A stretch of 11,871 bases of DNA, from NCBI GenBank assembly GCA_046726275.1, contig JBKPAF010000036.1:1-11871 (forward strand). Reading direction: 5' to 3'. This DNA is from DASXTW01 sp046726275 (GTDB lineage Bacteria > Actinomycetota > UBA4738). Shown piece after piece: positions 1 through 6,271 of the stretch. A program made the translations under genes and the position numbers. Below the pieces are notes generated by a model. The model did no database searches and was not told where the DNA came from. It saw nothing but the letters and a program-made list of their open reading frames with translations. How positions within the stretch are numbered: position 1 is the stretch's first letter; each line of letters opens with the position of its first letter.

Positions 1-539
1 TCTCCCTGGCGTTGCGGCTGGCCCGGGGGCTGGTCGATCCCGACGTGGATGCGGCCTTGGGGGAGCGGCTCGAGCGGGCCTCCGATGAGCTCGCCCGAGC
101 CCTGGCGGAGCTGCGGGAGTTCGCCCGGGGAATCCACCCGGCCATCCTGACTGAGCGAGGCCTGGTCCCGGCGCTTCAGTCCCTGGCCGAGCGGTCGCCG
201 GTCCCGGCGACGGTTGAATCCAGCCTCGATGCTCCCCTACCGTCCGCGGTCGAAGCCACCGCGTACTTCGTCATCTCCGAGGCCCTGGCTAACGTGGGTA
301 AGTACGCGAAGGCAACCAGGGTGACCGTCCAGGTCGGGGCCGCCGATGGGCAGCTCACCATGGAGGTGGCCGACGACGGTGTCGGCGGCGCCGACCCGTC
401 CAGGGGTTCCGGCTTGCGAGGACTAGAAGATAGGGTGGCCGCCGTGGACGGCACCCTCGACGTAGACAGCCCGACCGGCGAAGGGACCAGGCTTCGCGTT
501 CGCATTCCGATCCCTGCACTGGCGGAAGCCACGCCGTGA
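1..539 (+). CDS. Sensor histidine kinase, NarL/DesK type, C-terminal part (5' end outside window)
   Basis: The frame is open from the first bases, so the first possible start (TTG at 12) is probably internal and the true start lies upstream. The visible part begins after the phospho-accepting His. It shows the second half of a HisKA_3 dimerisation helix (LREFARGIHP, then LTERGLVPAL), typical of kinases paired with LuxR-type regulators. A HATPase_c domain follows: N-box ISEALANVGKYAKA, G1 box DDGVGGAD and G2 box GSGLRGLEDRV. The N-box has KYA where most relatives have KHA. The ATP-binding domain looks complete and ends a few residues before the stop. The stop overlaps the next gene's GTG by four bases (GTGA at 536-539), so kinase and regulator are almost certainly co-translated partners. 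The signal sensed cannot be judged because the sensor region is missing. Confidence 0.93.
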   Translation, partial: SLALRLARGLVDPDVDAALGERLERASDELARALAELREFARGIHPAILTERGLVPALQSLAERSPVPATVESSLDAPLPSAVEATAYFVISEALANVGKYAKATRVTVQVGAADGQLTMEVADDGVGGADPSRGSGLRGLEDRVAAVDGTLDVDSPTGEGTRLRVRIPIPALAEATP

Positions 540-1759
540 ACGAGACCAGGGCGCCTGGAGGTATTCGGGTCTTCCTCATCGCCGACATCCGCGGATACAC
601 CCTGTTCACCCAGGAGCACGGAGACAAGGCGGCGGCCCGGTTGGCCGAGACGTTCGCCGGCGTCGTTCGCGAAGGCGTGGAGGGTCACGGCGGATCGCTG
701 ATCGAACTACGGGGAGACGAGGCGCTGGTGGCATTCGACTCGCCCCGGGATGCCATTGCGGCCGCCGTCGATCTGCAAACGCGGTTCGTCGACAAGGCCC
801 TTAGCGAGGCAGACCTTCCGCTGTACGTGGGGATCGGGCTCGACGCGGGCGAGGCCGTGGCCCTCGAGGACGGGTTTCGCGGCGGCGCGCTGAATCTGGC
901 GGCGCGGCTGTGCAGCCTGGCCGCGCCCGGGGAGGTCCTGGCGTCACGCGAGGTGATCCACCTGGCTCGGGTGGTCGACGGCGTGACGTATGTCGAGCGG
1001 GGTGAGGCGCGCCTGAAGGGACTGACCGAGCCGGTCCACGTCGTACGGGTGGCTCCCACGACCGATGATCCCGCCGAGCGGCTCACCCAGGCCAAGGCCA
1101 CTCCGGCGCCCTCCATGCGGGTGATCCTGGCCGACGACTCCATCCTGCTGCGCGAAGGGGTGGCCCGCCTGCTTTCGGATGCGGGGTTCGACGTGGTGGC
1201 CCAGGCTGGGGACGCCGAGGAGCTCCTGACGGTGGTGGCGGCCGATCCTCCCGACGTGGTCATCACGGACATTCGCATGCCGCCCACCCACACCGACGAG
1301 GGCCTGCGGGCGGCCCATCGGATCCGCGGCGAGCATCCGGGCGTGGGCGTCCTGGTGCTGTCGCAGTACGTGGAGACCGACTACGCGGTGGACCTGGTGG
1401 CGGACGGCGCCGGAGGGCTGGGGTATCTGCTCAAGGACCGAGTGGCGAACGTCCAGGAGTTCACCGACGCGGTCCGCCGGATCGGCGCGGGCGGCTCGGT
1501 GATCGACCCCGAGGTAGTGTCGCGCCTGGTGGGGCGGGCCCGCCAGGCCAACCCGCTGGACGCGCTCTCGGAACGGGAACGGGAGGTCCTGGCTCTGATG
1601 GCGGAAGGGCGCTCGAACCAGGCCATCTCGGAACGGATGTACCTGTCGGCCAAGACCGTCGAGGGGCACGTTCGAAACATCTTCACCAAGCTCAACCTGT
1701 CGAGCGCCCCGGACGACCATCGTCGAGTCCTGGCCGTGCTGACATTCCTCCGTTCGTAG
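536..1759 (+). CDS. Cyclase-homology domain / receiver / LuxR-HTH fusion response regulator
   Basis: A 407-residue protein with three domains in one frame. Residues about 10-172 are a class III nucleotide cyclase homology domain with both metal-binding Asp (D17 in ADIRGYT, D61 in RGDE) and the transition-state pair N120/R124 (NLAAR). The usual purine-recognising Lys and Asp positions are E57 and G113 instead. Residues about 194-312 form a NarL-type receiver: acidic pair D200/D201, phospho-acceptor D245 (VITDIRMP), S276 and K300 (LLKDR). Residues about 342-403 form a LuxR HTH (LSEREREVLALMAEG, then AKTVEGHVRNIF). The upstream kinase presumably phosphorylates D245 and the HTH acts on DNA. What the cyclase domain does is unknown: it may make a nucleotide second messenger or only bind ligand. 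The GTG start at 536 is set by the overlap with the kinase stop. An internal ATG at 1115 precedes the receiver but lacks a convincing ribosome site. Confidence 0.93.
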   Translation: MNETRAPGGIRVFLIADIRGYTLFTQEHGDKAAARLAETFAGVVREGVEGHGGSLIELRGDEALVAFDSPRDAIAAAVDLQTRFVDKALSEADLPLYVGIGLDAGEAVALEDGFRGGALNLAARLCSLAAPGEVLASREVIHLARVVDGVTYVERGEARLKGLTEPVHVVRVAPTTDDPAERLTQAKATPAPSMRVILADDSILLREGVARLLSDAGFDVVAQAGDAEELLTVVAADPPDVVITDIRMPPTHTDEGLRAAHRIRGEHPGVGVLVLSQYVETDYAVDLVADGAGGLGYLLKDRVANVQEFTDAVRRIGAGGSVIDPEVVSRLVGRARQANPLDALSEREREVLALMAEGRSNQAISERMYLSAKTVEGHVRNIFTKLNLSSAPDDHRRVLAVLTFLRS

Positions 1760-1765
1760 AAGTCG

Positions 1766-1778
1766 CTCGACGGTCGAG
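1766..1778. terminator. Small inverted repeat between convergent genes, possible weak terminator
   Basis: CTCGA-CGG-TCGAG forms a 5-bp perfect stem seven bases after the stop of the response regulator. It lies in the 57-base gap before the convergent 140-residue gene. A second weak symmetry (ACGGAATTTCCCGT) follows at about 1791-1804. There is no U-tract, so a terminator role is only positional inference. Confidence 0.25.
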
Positions 1779-1816
1779 ACGATATCTGAAACGGAATTTC
1801 CCGTCAGCTCGGTCGC

Positions 1817-2239
1817 TCAGGTCGTCACGGGTGCTAGGTGGGTGAACCCCGCGAATCGTCCGATGAAAACGGCGGCATCGCCGCCTCCAAGCGCGGCCGC
1901 CTTCTGCCGGAGTTGCTCGATCACCCTTTCGCTCGGCCGGCCGTAGCATTCGATCGCCGTGAGCGTAAGCAAGTGCGCCAGCTTGCGGAACTCCTTGCTG
2001 CCGATGTCCAGGTGGAGCTCAAGCGACGCCGAGTCGGGATGGACGGCTACGACGATCATCTTCGCCGCGTCCTCGTCGAAGTAGAAGCCGTACGTGATTA
2101 GCTGCGGTTCGCGGGCCTCGATGAAATCCACGAGCCGTCGGACCCCCGCCTTGAGCTCTTCGAGCGAACCCTCTCGGATATCGGAATGATCGATGTAAAC
2201 GATGGGCTCTGACGCGCTAACTGTTCCGTAACCAGCCAT
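1817..2239 (-). CDS. Conserved hypothetical protein, possible dimeric alpha/beta-barrel (monooxygenase-like) fold
   Basis: A 140-residue soluble protein starting at ATG 2239, with a strong GGGGAGG ribosome site just upstream. No signal peptide or membrane segment is visible. It opens with a strand-like PIVYIDHSDIREG, then an amphipathic helix (LEELKAGVRRLVDFIE, about 26-41), a hydrophobic strand (MIVVAVHPDS, 61-70) and a second helix region (EFRKLAHLLTLTAIECYG, 83-100). This alternation and the length resemble ferredoxin-like alpha/beta-barrel proteins of the antibiotic-biosynthesis-monooxygenase type. I cannot point to catalytic residues, so the fold is a guess from pattern. It lies 81 bases downstream of the SHOCT gene on the same strand and may belong to that transcript, although a hairpin lies between them. 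Confidence 0.75.
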   Translation of the reverse strand: MAGYGTVSASEPIVYIDHSDIREGSLEELKAGVRRLVDFIEAREPQLITYGFYFDEDAAKMIVVAVHPDSASLELHLDIGSKEFRKLAHLLTLTAIECYGRPSERVIEQLRQKAAALGGGDAAVFIGRFAGFTHLAPVTT

Positions 2240-2272
2240 GCGACCTCCCCTTCATGACGGCAGGCAGGTATC

Positions 2273-2299
2273 GACCTCCTGGCCCGCTCAGGCGAGGTC
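2273..2299 (-). terminator. Hairpin between SHOCT gene and the 140-residue gene (attenuator or processing element)
   Basis: GACCT at 2273-2277 pairs with AGGTC at 2295-2299, and CCTG at 2278-2281 pairs with CAGG at 2289-2292. This gives nine base pairs with a two-base bulge and a 7-base loop. It begins 21 bases after the SHOCT stop and ends about 34 bases before the next start. No T-run follows on the minus strand, so it is not a textbook intrinsic terminator. It could reduce read-through or stabilise the upstream message. Confidence 0.3.
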
Positions 2300-2320
2300 A
2301 GCTGACTCGGGGGGCAGCTC

Positions 2321-2584
2321 TCAACCGGCGAGGATCTTCGCTTTTTGCGCCTCGAACTCCGCCTCGGTGAGCACCCCGGCTGCTTTCAGCTCTCCGAGCT
2401 CCTTGAGCTGCGCGATCTTGTCCTCGGTCGACGGTGCCGCGGGGGGTGGGGGGGCGTAGCTCTCTGGCGGCTGCTCCTGCTCCGCCCACTTGTTCGCCTG
2501 TCGACGTGACACGCGATTCGAGACGGCCGTCGCTGTGCCGGCGATGACGGCGGTTCGGGCAATTCCGCGCATGAGACGTGGCAT
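2321..2584 (-). CDS. SHOCT domain protein with hydrophobic N-terminus
   Basis: An 87-residue protein. The C-terminal third (about 54-86; EDKIAQLKELGELKAAGVLT, then EAEFEAQKAKIL) is a clear SHOCT (short C-terminal) domain, the two-helix module that ends many actinobacterial proteins and is thought to mediate oligomerisation or anchoring. Residues about 5-25 (MRGIARTAVIAGTATAVSN) are basic then hydrophobic and could be a short membrane-associated helix. A Pro-rich linker (about 39-51) joins the two. The ATG at 2584 is preceded by AAGGAG; this site overlaps the stop of the DUF6325 gene (GGGAAGGAGTGA), seven bases away, so the two genes are co-transcribed and probably coupled. Biochemical role unknown. 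Confidence 0.88.
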   Translation of the reverse strand: MPRLMRGIARTAVIAGTATAVSNRVSRRQANKWAEQEQPPESYAPPPPAAPSTEDKIAQLKELGELKAAGVLTEAEFEAQKAKILAG

Positions 2585-2591
2585 CGTTCAG

Positions 2592-3032
2592 TCACTCCTT
2601 CCCTTCGAGTTCGTCGAGGGCGGCGATGATCTCGTTCGTGGGGATGCGCCCGGTCGCGACGAGCCTCGCCCCGCCACGGCGAACGGCCGTCGCGAACGGG
2701 GCCGCCCAGGTGTTCTCATAGACGAGCAGAGCGGCCGAACAGCCGGGCTCGAGCGCCGTGCCCGCTTCCTCGACGTCGTCGTCGCCGAGGAGTCCCGACG
2801 ATGCCCCCTCGAACACCGTGATCTCGGGGTCCGAGCCCATGGCATTGATCTCTATCCGGGCGATGCTGCCATCTTCATCCCTCTGGATGAAGGCGAAATC
2901 GAGAATCCGGATGATTCCGCGGTCGACCAGGTCGACGAGGAGGGGTAATGCTTGTCCGGTCGGCTTGTTGCCGGGCGGCCACTCCACGACGATGTAGTCG
3001 ATGGGGCCGATCTCGACGTCGGTTGTGCTCAC
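2592..3032 (-). CDS. DUF6325 family protein
   Basis: A 146-residue protein of a small family common in actinobacteria, recognised by the N-terminal GPIDYIVVEWPPGNK, LVDRGIIRILDFAFIQRDEDG (about 37-57), and the C-terminal AALLVYENTWAAPFA with VRRGGARLVATGRIP. No membrane segment or signal peptide is evident, and the function of the family is not established. The GTG start at 3032 has a GGGAGG ribosome site eight bases upstream; GTG is the only sensible start there. The gene leads a cluster with the SHOCT gene seven bases downstream, an association that I recall being common for this family. The 127-base region upstream holds no promoter that I would call with confidence. Confidence 0.85.
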   Translation of the reverse strand: MSTTDVEIGPIDYIVVEWPPGNKPTGQALPLLVDLVDRGIIRILDFAFIQRDEDGSIARIEINAMGSDPEITVFEGASSGLLGDDDVEEAGTALEPGCSAALLVYENTWAAPFATAVRRGGARLVATGRIPTNEIIAALDELEGKE

Positions 3033-3159
3033 GAGAGCCTCCCTTCGGGGCCGGCGAACCTAACGGTCGATCCCATTTTCGTAGGGGTGGGCTCGAACAT
3101 CGTCACCCTATCCGGATGACTCGTGAGCGTGTCCAGAGCCGCATTGGCCTCCCTACTCA

Positions 3160-3741
3160 TCAGCCGAGCTGGTACGTAGCGATCAGCACCCCTGTGGTCG
3201 TCGGCGTGCTGTCGACAAGCCGCAGGGTCGTGGAGGGAACCCCCTCACGGAACAGGCGGCGGCCGCTTCCCAGCACCAGCGGGTGGATCAGGAGGACGAA
3301 CTCGTCGATCAGGCCGTGCCGGAGGAGCGACTGGACCAGCTCACCGCTGCCAAGGACCACGAGGTCCTTCCCCGGCTCCTGCTTGAACTTCGCGACCGCC
3401 TCACCGGCGTCGCCCTGTAGCAGGGTGGAGTTCATCCACGGGAGGGGCTCGGCAAGGCTCGTCGACGCGACGTACTTCTGCGCGTTGTTCAGCACCTCGG
3501 TGAACGGGTTCGGCTGCGGCGCCGTGGGCCAGACGGAGTACATGTGCTCGAAGGTCCGTCGCCCGAACAGCAGGTCGGTGCGGCCCATCCCCTTGCCCAT
3601 CTCCCTGCCCATGACCTCGTCGGTGTACGGCGCTGCCCACCCGCCGTGCTCGAATCCTCCGCGCCGGTCCTCGTCGGGCCCGGCCGGCGCCTGCATCACG
3701 CCGTCGAGCGTCACGCTTTCGACCACCTGGATCTTCCTCAT
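3160..3741 (-). CDS. Dihydrofolate reductase family protein (RibD C-terminal-like)
   Basis: A 193-residue protein with the fold shared by dihydrofolate reductase and the RibD reductase domain (YwjB/YyaP type). It has the N-terminal strand and loop VVESVTLDGVMQAP, the nucleotide-binding motif DLLFGRRTFEHM (about 56-67), a second dinucleotide-site signature LVVLGSGELVQSLL, and the C-terminal IDEFVLLIHPLVLGSGRRLF. An NADPH-dependent reduction is expected, but the substrate of these stand-alone homologues is generally unknown and this is unlikely to be the housekeeping folate enzyme. The ATG at 3741 has GGAGGGAG at good spacing. It is the third gene of the ArsR-SRPBCC operon, 30 bases after the SRPBCC stop. 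The same trio, or pairs of it, occurs in many actinobacteria and suggests a small repressible response unit. Confidence 0.9.
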   Translation of the reverse strand: MRKIQVVESVTLDGVMQAPAGPDEDRRGGFEHGGWAAPYTDEVMGREMGKGMGRTDLLFGRRTFEHMYSVWPTAPQPNPFTEVLNNAQKYVASTSLAEPLPWMNSTLLQGDAGEAVAKFKQEPGKDLVVLGSGELVQSLLRHGLIDEFVLLIHPLVLGSGRRLFREGVPSTTLRLVDSTPTTTGVLIATYQLG

Positions 3742-3771
3742 CTGTCTCCCTCCGATCAGAACGACCCAAGC

Positions 3772-4221
3772 TCAGCCGCGCGTTGCGCCCACGACTCGCT
3801 CCAGCACGTCGAGGATGCTGGGCCAGCCGCCCTGGATCATGTCGCGCTCGTCCCGGCTTTCGAACCCGGTCTGAAGGATCGTGAGAAGGGTCTTCCCATC
3901 GCGGTCCTCGAACGTGACAGTCACTGTGGTGTCGAAGCTCCCGCCGTACCTGCCCTTGAACATGGTCGACGTGTACACCAGCCGGCGGGGCCGATCGACC
4001 TCGGTGAAGACGTTGGTCTCGCGAAAGGGCTCCTCCCCCGCTTTCCCGAACACGATCGTCCAGGTCCCGCCGACCCGAAGGTCCAGCTCAGACTCCACCG
4101 TCCAATCCGTCTCCTCTTCGTTGTTGTAGAGGATCTTCTGCGCGTCGGGGTCCACAAACGCGTCGAACACCGCCTCGGAAGATGCGTCGATCAACCGCTC
4201 GATCTTCAGGTCGTAAGTCAC
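3772..4221 (-). CDS. SRPBCC / AHSA1 domain protein
   Basis: A 149-residue protein of the AHSA1 (Aha1 C-terminal-like) branch of the START/SRPBCC ligand-binding fold. It shows the N-terminal IERLIDASSEAVFDAFVDPD, the family signature LDLRVGGTWTIVFG (about 47-60), VDRPRRLVYTSTM, and the C-terminal helix GGWPSILDVLERVV (about 131-144). The fold makes a hydrophobic cavity for a small molecule or lipid; the bacterial members have diverse and mostly unknown ligands. The start is GTG at 4221 with GGGAG upstream; only four bases separate it from the ArsR stop, so translation is probably coupled. ArsR-AHSA1 pairs are a recurrent arrangement in which the regulator controls the pair; that it does so here is inference. 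Confidence 0.92.
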   Translation of the reverse strand: MTYDLKIERLIDASSEAVFDAFVDPDAQKILYNNEEETDWTVESELDLRVGGTWTIVFGKAGEEPFRETNVFTEVDRPRRLVYTSTMFKGRYGGSFDTTVTVTFEDRDGKTLLTILQTGFESRDERDMIQGGWPSILDVLERVVGATRG

Positions 4222-4225
4222 TTCG

Positions 4226-4558
4226 TCACTCCCTTCTTCCTGCGAGATAGGCCTCCAACCGGTCGAGCCGCCGCTCCCACTGGCGCCGGTACCACGCGAT
4301 CCAGCGAGTCGCGTCGTCCAACCGCGCGGGGCCGAGCCGGCACTCTCGGGTCCGTCCCCTCTTCTCAGAGCTCACCAGACCCGCGCGTTCGAGGATCCGG
4401 ACGTGCTTCATCACCCCCGGAAGAGACATGCCGCGAGGCCGGGCGAGCTCGCTGATGGAGGCCGGACCGTGAGAGAGCCGCTCGAGGATCTCGCGCCTGG
4501 TCGGATCGGACAGCGCCGCGAACGTGCGGTCCAGAGTCCGTGCGTAAGACTTAACCAT
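4226..4558 (-). CDS. ArsR-family winged-helix transcriptional repressor
   Basis: A 110-residue protein starting MVKSYARTLDRTFAALSDPT. The classic ArsR core follows: LSDPTRREILERL, then PASISELARPRGMSLPGVMKHVRILERAGLV (recognition helix) and a wing, SSEKRGRTRECRL. The C-terminal WIAWYRRQWERRLDRLEAYL is typical of the ArsR subgroup that pairs with SRPBCC genes. I see no Cys-based metal site, so this is probably not a metal sensor. The frame extends upstream to an ATG at 4609, but I chose 4558: homologues begin just before the LSDPTRR helix and a good promoter lies directly in front of this ATG. It is the first gene of a three-gene operon and presumably autoregulatory. Confidence 0.92.
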   Translation of the reverse strand: MVKSYARTLDRTFAALSDPTRREILERLSHGPASISELARPRGMSLPGVMKHVRILERAGLVSSEKRGRTRECRLGPARLDDATRWIAWYRRQWERRLDRLEAYLAGRRE

Positions 4559-4565
4559 TTGGCTC

Positions 4566-4594
4566 AGTATTACTGCTGCTGGGGGGGACGTCAA
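4566..4594 (-). promoter_or_regulatory. Candidate promoter of the ArsR-SRPBCC-reductase operon (leaderless)
   Basis: On the minus strand TTGACG (4589-4594) is followed after 17 bases by AATACT (4566-4571), a -35/-10 pair matching the sigma-70 pattern at 5/6 and 4/6 positions. Only seven bases lie between the -10 and the ATG at 4558, so transcription would start at or next to the start codon. No ribosome site is visible before that ATG. Both facts fit a leaderless message, which is common in actinobacteria. Confidence 0.55.
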
Positions 4595-4601
4595 GCGGCA
4601 G

Positions 4602-4621
4602 GTCGCCATCTCGGTGGCGAC
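4602..4621. promoter_or_regulatory. Perfect inverted repeat upstream of the ArsR promoter, possible operator
   Basis: GTCGCCA-TCTCGG-TGGCGAC is a perfect 7-bp inverted repeat with a 6-base spacer. It lies seven bases upstream of the candidate -35 of the ArsR operon. It could be the binding site of the ArsR-type repressor, or a hairpin ending the 2TM gene transcript, although no T-run follows. Confidence 0.35.
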
Positions 4622-4632
4622 TCCCTGATGCC

Positions 4633-4649
4633 ACGATCGCCCTGATCGT
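4633..4649 (-). terminator. Hairpin at the end of the 2TM gene
   Basis: ACGATC-GCCCT-GATCGT is a perfect 6-bp inverted repeat with a 5-base loop that begins on the stop codon of the 2TM gene. It is a plausible 3' end structure, but lacks a U-tract. Confidence 0.3.
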
Positions 4650-4936
4650 TACCTCTGACCTTGGATGCGCTCGATCTCCCGATGGATCCGCTCCTCGTCG
4701 AAGTCCTCGTCGTGGAAGACATCCCATGCGTTCATGAACACGCCGATGCCCCAGCCCACGATGGGAAAGACAGGCCAGAAGAACCCGTGAGCGTTGGTCA
4801 TGGCCCAGATCACCACGAGGAACGCGTTCACCAGAAAATAGATCAGCAGGTGTCCTGCGAAGTCCCGCCGTTTCTTCAGTCGCTTGATCGCCCTCTCGCG
4901 GAACACGTCGTCCCGAGTCTCCACATCGATCGCCAT
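4649..4936 (-). CDS. 2TM domain membrane protein
   Basis: A 95-residue protein with the 2TM-domain layout: a basic, charged N-terminal stretch (RERAIKRLKKRRDF, 13-26), a first membrane helix at about 27-46 (GHLLIYFLVNAFLVVIW), a short loop, a second helix at about 52-71 (FFWPVFPIVGWGIGVFMNAW), and an acidic/basic amphipathic tail ending ERIHREIERIQ. In other bacteria this module is found alone or attached to histidine kinases and LytTR regulators; its own function is unsettled. The ATG at 4936 has GAGGAGGG eight bases upstream. It lies between the cyclase gene and the ArsR operon on the same strand, but the hairpins on either side suggest it is transcribed alone. Confidence 0.9.
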   Translation of the reverse strand: MAIDVETRDDVFRERAIKRLKKRRDFAGHLLIYFLVNAFLVVIWAMTNAHGFFWPVFPIVGWGIGVFMNAWDVFHDEDFDEERIHREIERIQGQR

Positions 4937-4987
4937 CGCACATCCCTCCTCACCACTCAGGCTAGGAGCATTGGGGATGGGAAAAGG

Positions 4988-5001
4988 GGGACCAGGGTCC
5001 C
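4988..5001 (-). terminator. Possible terminator of the SnoaL-cyclase transcript
   Basis: On the minus strand GGGAC-CCTG-GTCCC forms a 5-bp GC-rich stem with a 4-base loop, starting 21 bases after the cyclase stop and followed by CCCTTTTCCC. The T-run is short and mixed with C, so this is a weak intrinsic terminator at best. Confidence 0.35.
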
Positions 5002-5022
5002 GCGTTTGCTGGGCCTTCAGGC

Positions 5023-6231
5023 TCAGCTTCGCAATCGAGCCTCATGGAGCCGGATCGGTCGCGAGACTCCCTTGAGCTCGACGGAGCCGAGATCGACGAA
5101 CTCGACGCCGGGGGCGGCGGTGACCCGCACGAGGTCGTCGCTCACGAGGACCTGGCCAGCGGTAGCGTGGGCAGCAATCCTGGCCGCCACGTTGACCGTC
5201 CTTCCGAAATAGTCACCGTCCTGGAAGATCACCGGGCCTGCGTCGATCCCCACGTGGGCGGGCGGAAGGTCCGCTGCTGGAATGTCCTCGAGCATCTCCA
5301 ATGCGAACAGCACCGCGGCCGGAGGCTCTCTGAAGTAGACCATCACCCCATCGCCCAGCCACTTGACGGGTCGGCCACCACGCCCGTGCGAACTTCGCTG
5401 CACGATCTTCCCAAGGGTCCCTGACATCTCCGCCGCGGCCTCGTCACCTCGCTCCTCGGTGAGCCGGGTGTACCCGCTCAGGTCCAGAAAGCACATCGCG
5501 GGCGGACGGCTGACGCCCCGATGCAGCCCCTCCTGCTCCAAAGTGGCCTCCACCGCTTCCACGACGTTGGCCAGCCAGGTGTGCTCCGACTGGGCGTGAT
5601 AGAGGGCAAGCAGAGCGGGGTCGAGGAGGGGGGCAATCATCTCCGACGCCTGTGACCCTGCCTGCACCATCTCCGACCAGCTGAGCCCTGCCTGGAGGAG
5701 CGGGGTCTCGATGTGGATGCGATAGAAATTGCCGTCGGCCTCGGCGACCCGGCGCATGCTCTCGCCCCAGGTCCTGATGTGCCGCTCCAGGACGACGGGG
5801 TCGACGCCCAGGGCGATTAGCGTCTTCAGCAATGGAATGGCCTCGAGCTCGTCCTCCCGGACGGGATCGTCTGGGTCAGGGCGAGCAAACCCCATCGACT
5901 CCCGAACGCCCTGCAGGAGCTCCACAGGAAGGTCGGTCTCGCCGCTCAGTTCCCGATAGGTCTTCGACGTCAGCCCACCGAAGCGGTCCCAGTAGGAGGC
6001 GTCGAAGAACGCGAAGGACAGCGCCCCGCTTCGCACGGCCGAACCAACGGCCTCAAGGGGAATTCCCCCCTGCTCGAGCCCGTGAACGAAACGAACCGTC
6101 CGAACGTCCCCGCCGGAGAAGAAAGAGCTTCCCTCGGCATGAGTAACGATCCCGAGGCCCACAAGCCGATCGACGAACTCGGCCGGAACACCGGCCCGCC
6201 TAACTAGCTCTTGACGCGTGAACCCCTCCAC
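5023..6231 (-). CDS. Class III adenylate/guanylate cyclase with HTH-like regulatory N-terminal region
   Basis: A 402-residue soluble protein. Residues about 3-60 (FTRQELVRRAGVPAEFVDRL, GDVRTVRFVHGLEQGGIPLE) and about 85-165 read as two helical MerR/Rv1264-like regulatory segments. Residues about 243-396 are the cyclase catalytic domain with the full canonical set: metal Asp D250 (FLDLSGYT) and D294 (KWLGDG), purine-recognising K290 and D340 (DYFGRTVN), and N347/R351 (NVAAR). It should therefore form a catalytic homodimer making cAMP. Rv1264-type N-terminal regions modulate activity (pH in Rv1264 itself); whether this one does is unknown. I chose GTG 6231 because it is the only start codon in frame between the SnoaL-like stop at 6272 and the first conserved residues. 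The upstream open frame to 6504 merely shadows the SnoaL-like gene. The ribosome site is weak (GGCCGGG). Confidence 0.9.
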   Translation of the reverse strand: MEGFTRQELVRRAGVPAEFVDRLVGLGIVTHAEGSSFFSGGDVRTVRFVHGLEQGGIPLEAVGSAVRSGALSFAFFDASYWDRFGGLTSKTYRELSGETDLPVELLQGVRESMGFARPDPDDPVREDELEAIPLLKTLIALGVDPVVLERHIRTWGESMRRVAEADGNFYRIHIETPLLQAGLSWSEMVQAGSQASEMIAPLLDPALLALYHAQSEHTWLANVVEAVEATLEQEGLHRGVSRPPAMCFLDLSGYTRLTEERGDEAAAEMSGTLGKIVQRSSHGRGGRPVKWLGDGVMVYFREPPAAVLFALEMLEDIPAADLPPAHVGIDAGPVIFQDGDYFGRTVNVAARIAAHATAGQVLVSDDLVRVTAAPGVEFVDLGSVELKGVSRPIRLHEARLRS

Positions 6232-6271
6232 GACCCGGCCATGGTAGTCACTCTGTGTCCTGCGCCCACCC

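Noticed and set aside
1115..1759. Separate response regulator starting at the internal ATG
   Set aside because: No ribosome site or stop separates it from the cyclase domain; the frame is continuous. Kept only as an alternative product.
3033..3159. Promoter of the DUF6325 cluster in the 127-base gap
   Set aside because: TAGGTT could be a -10, but no matching -35 or alternative-sigma pattern with correct spacing is present, so I do not call one.
4559..4609. Upstream ATG (4609) as the start of the ArsR gene
   Set aside because: The extra 17 residues overlap the promoter and upstream dyad and are not like the family; the ATG at 4558 fits homologues and the promoter position.
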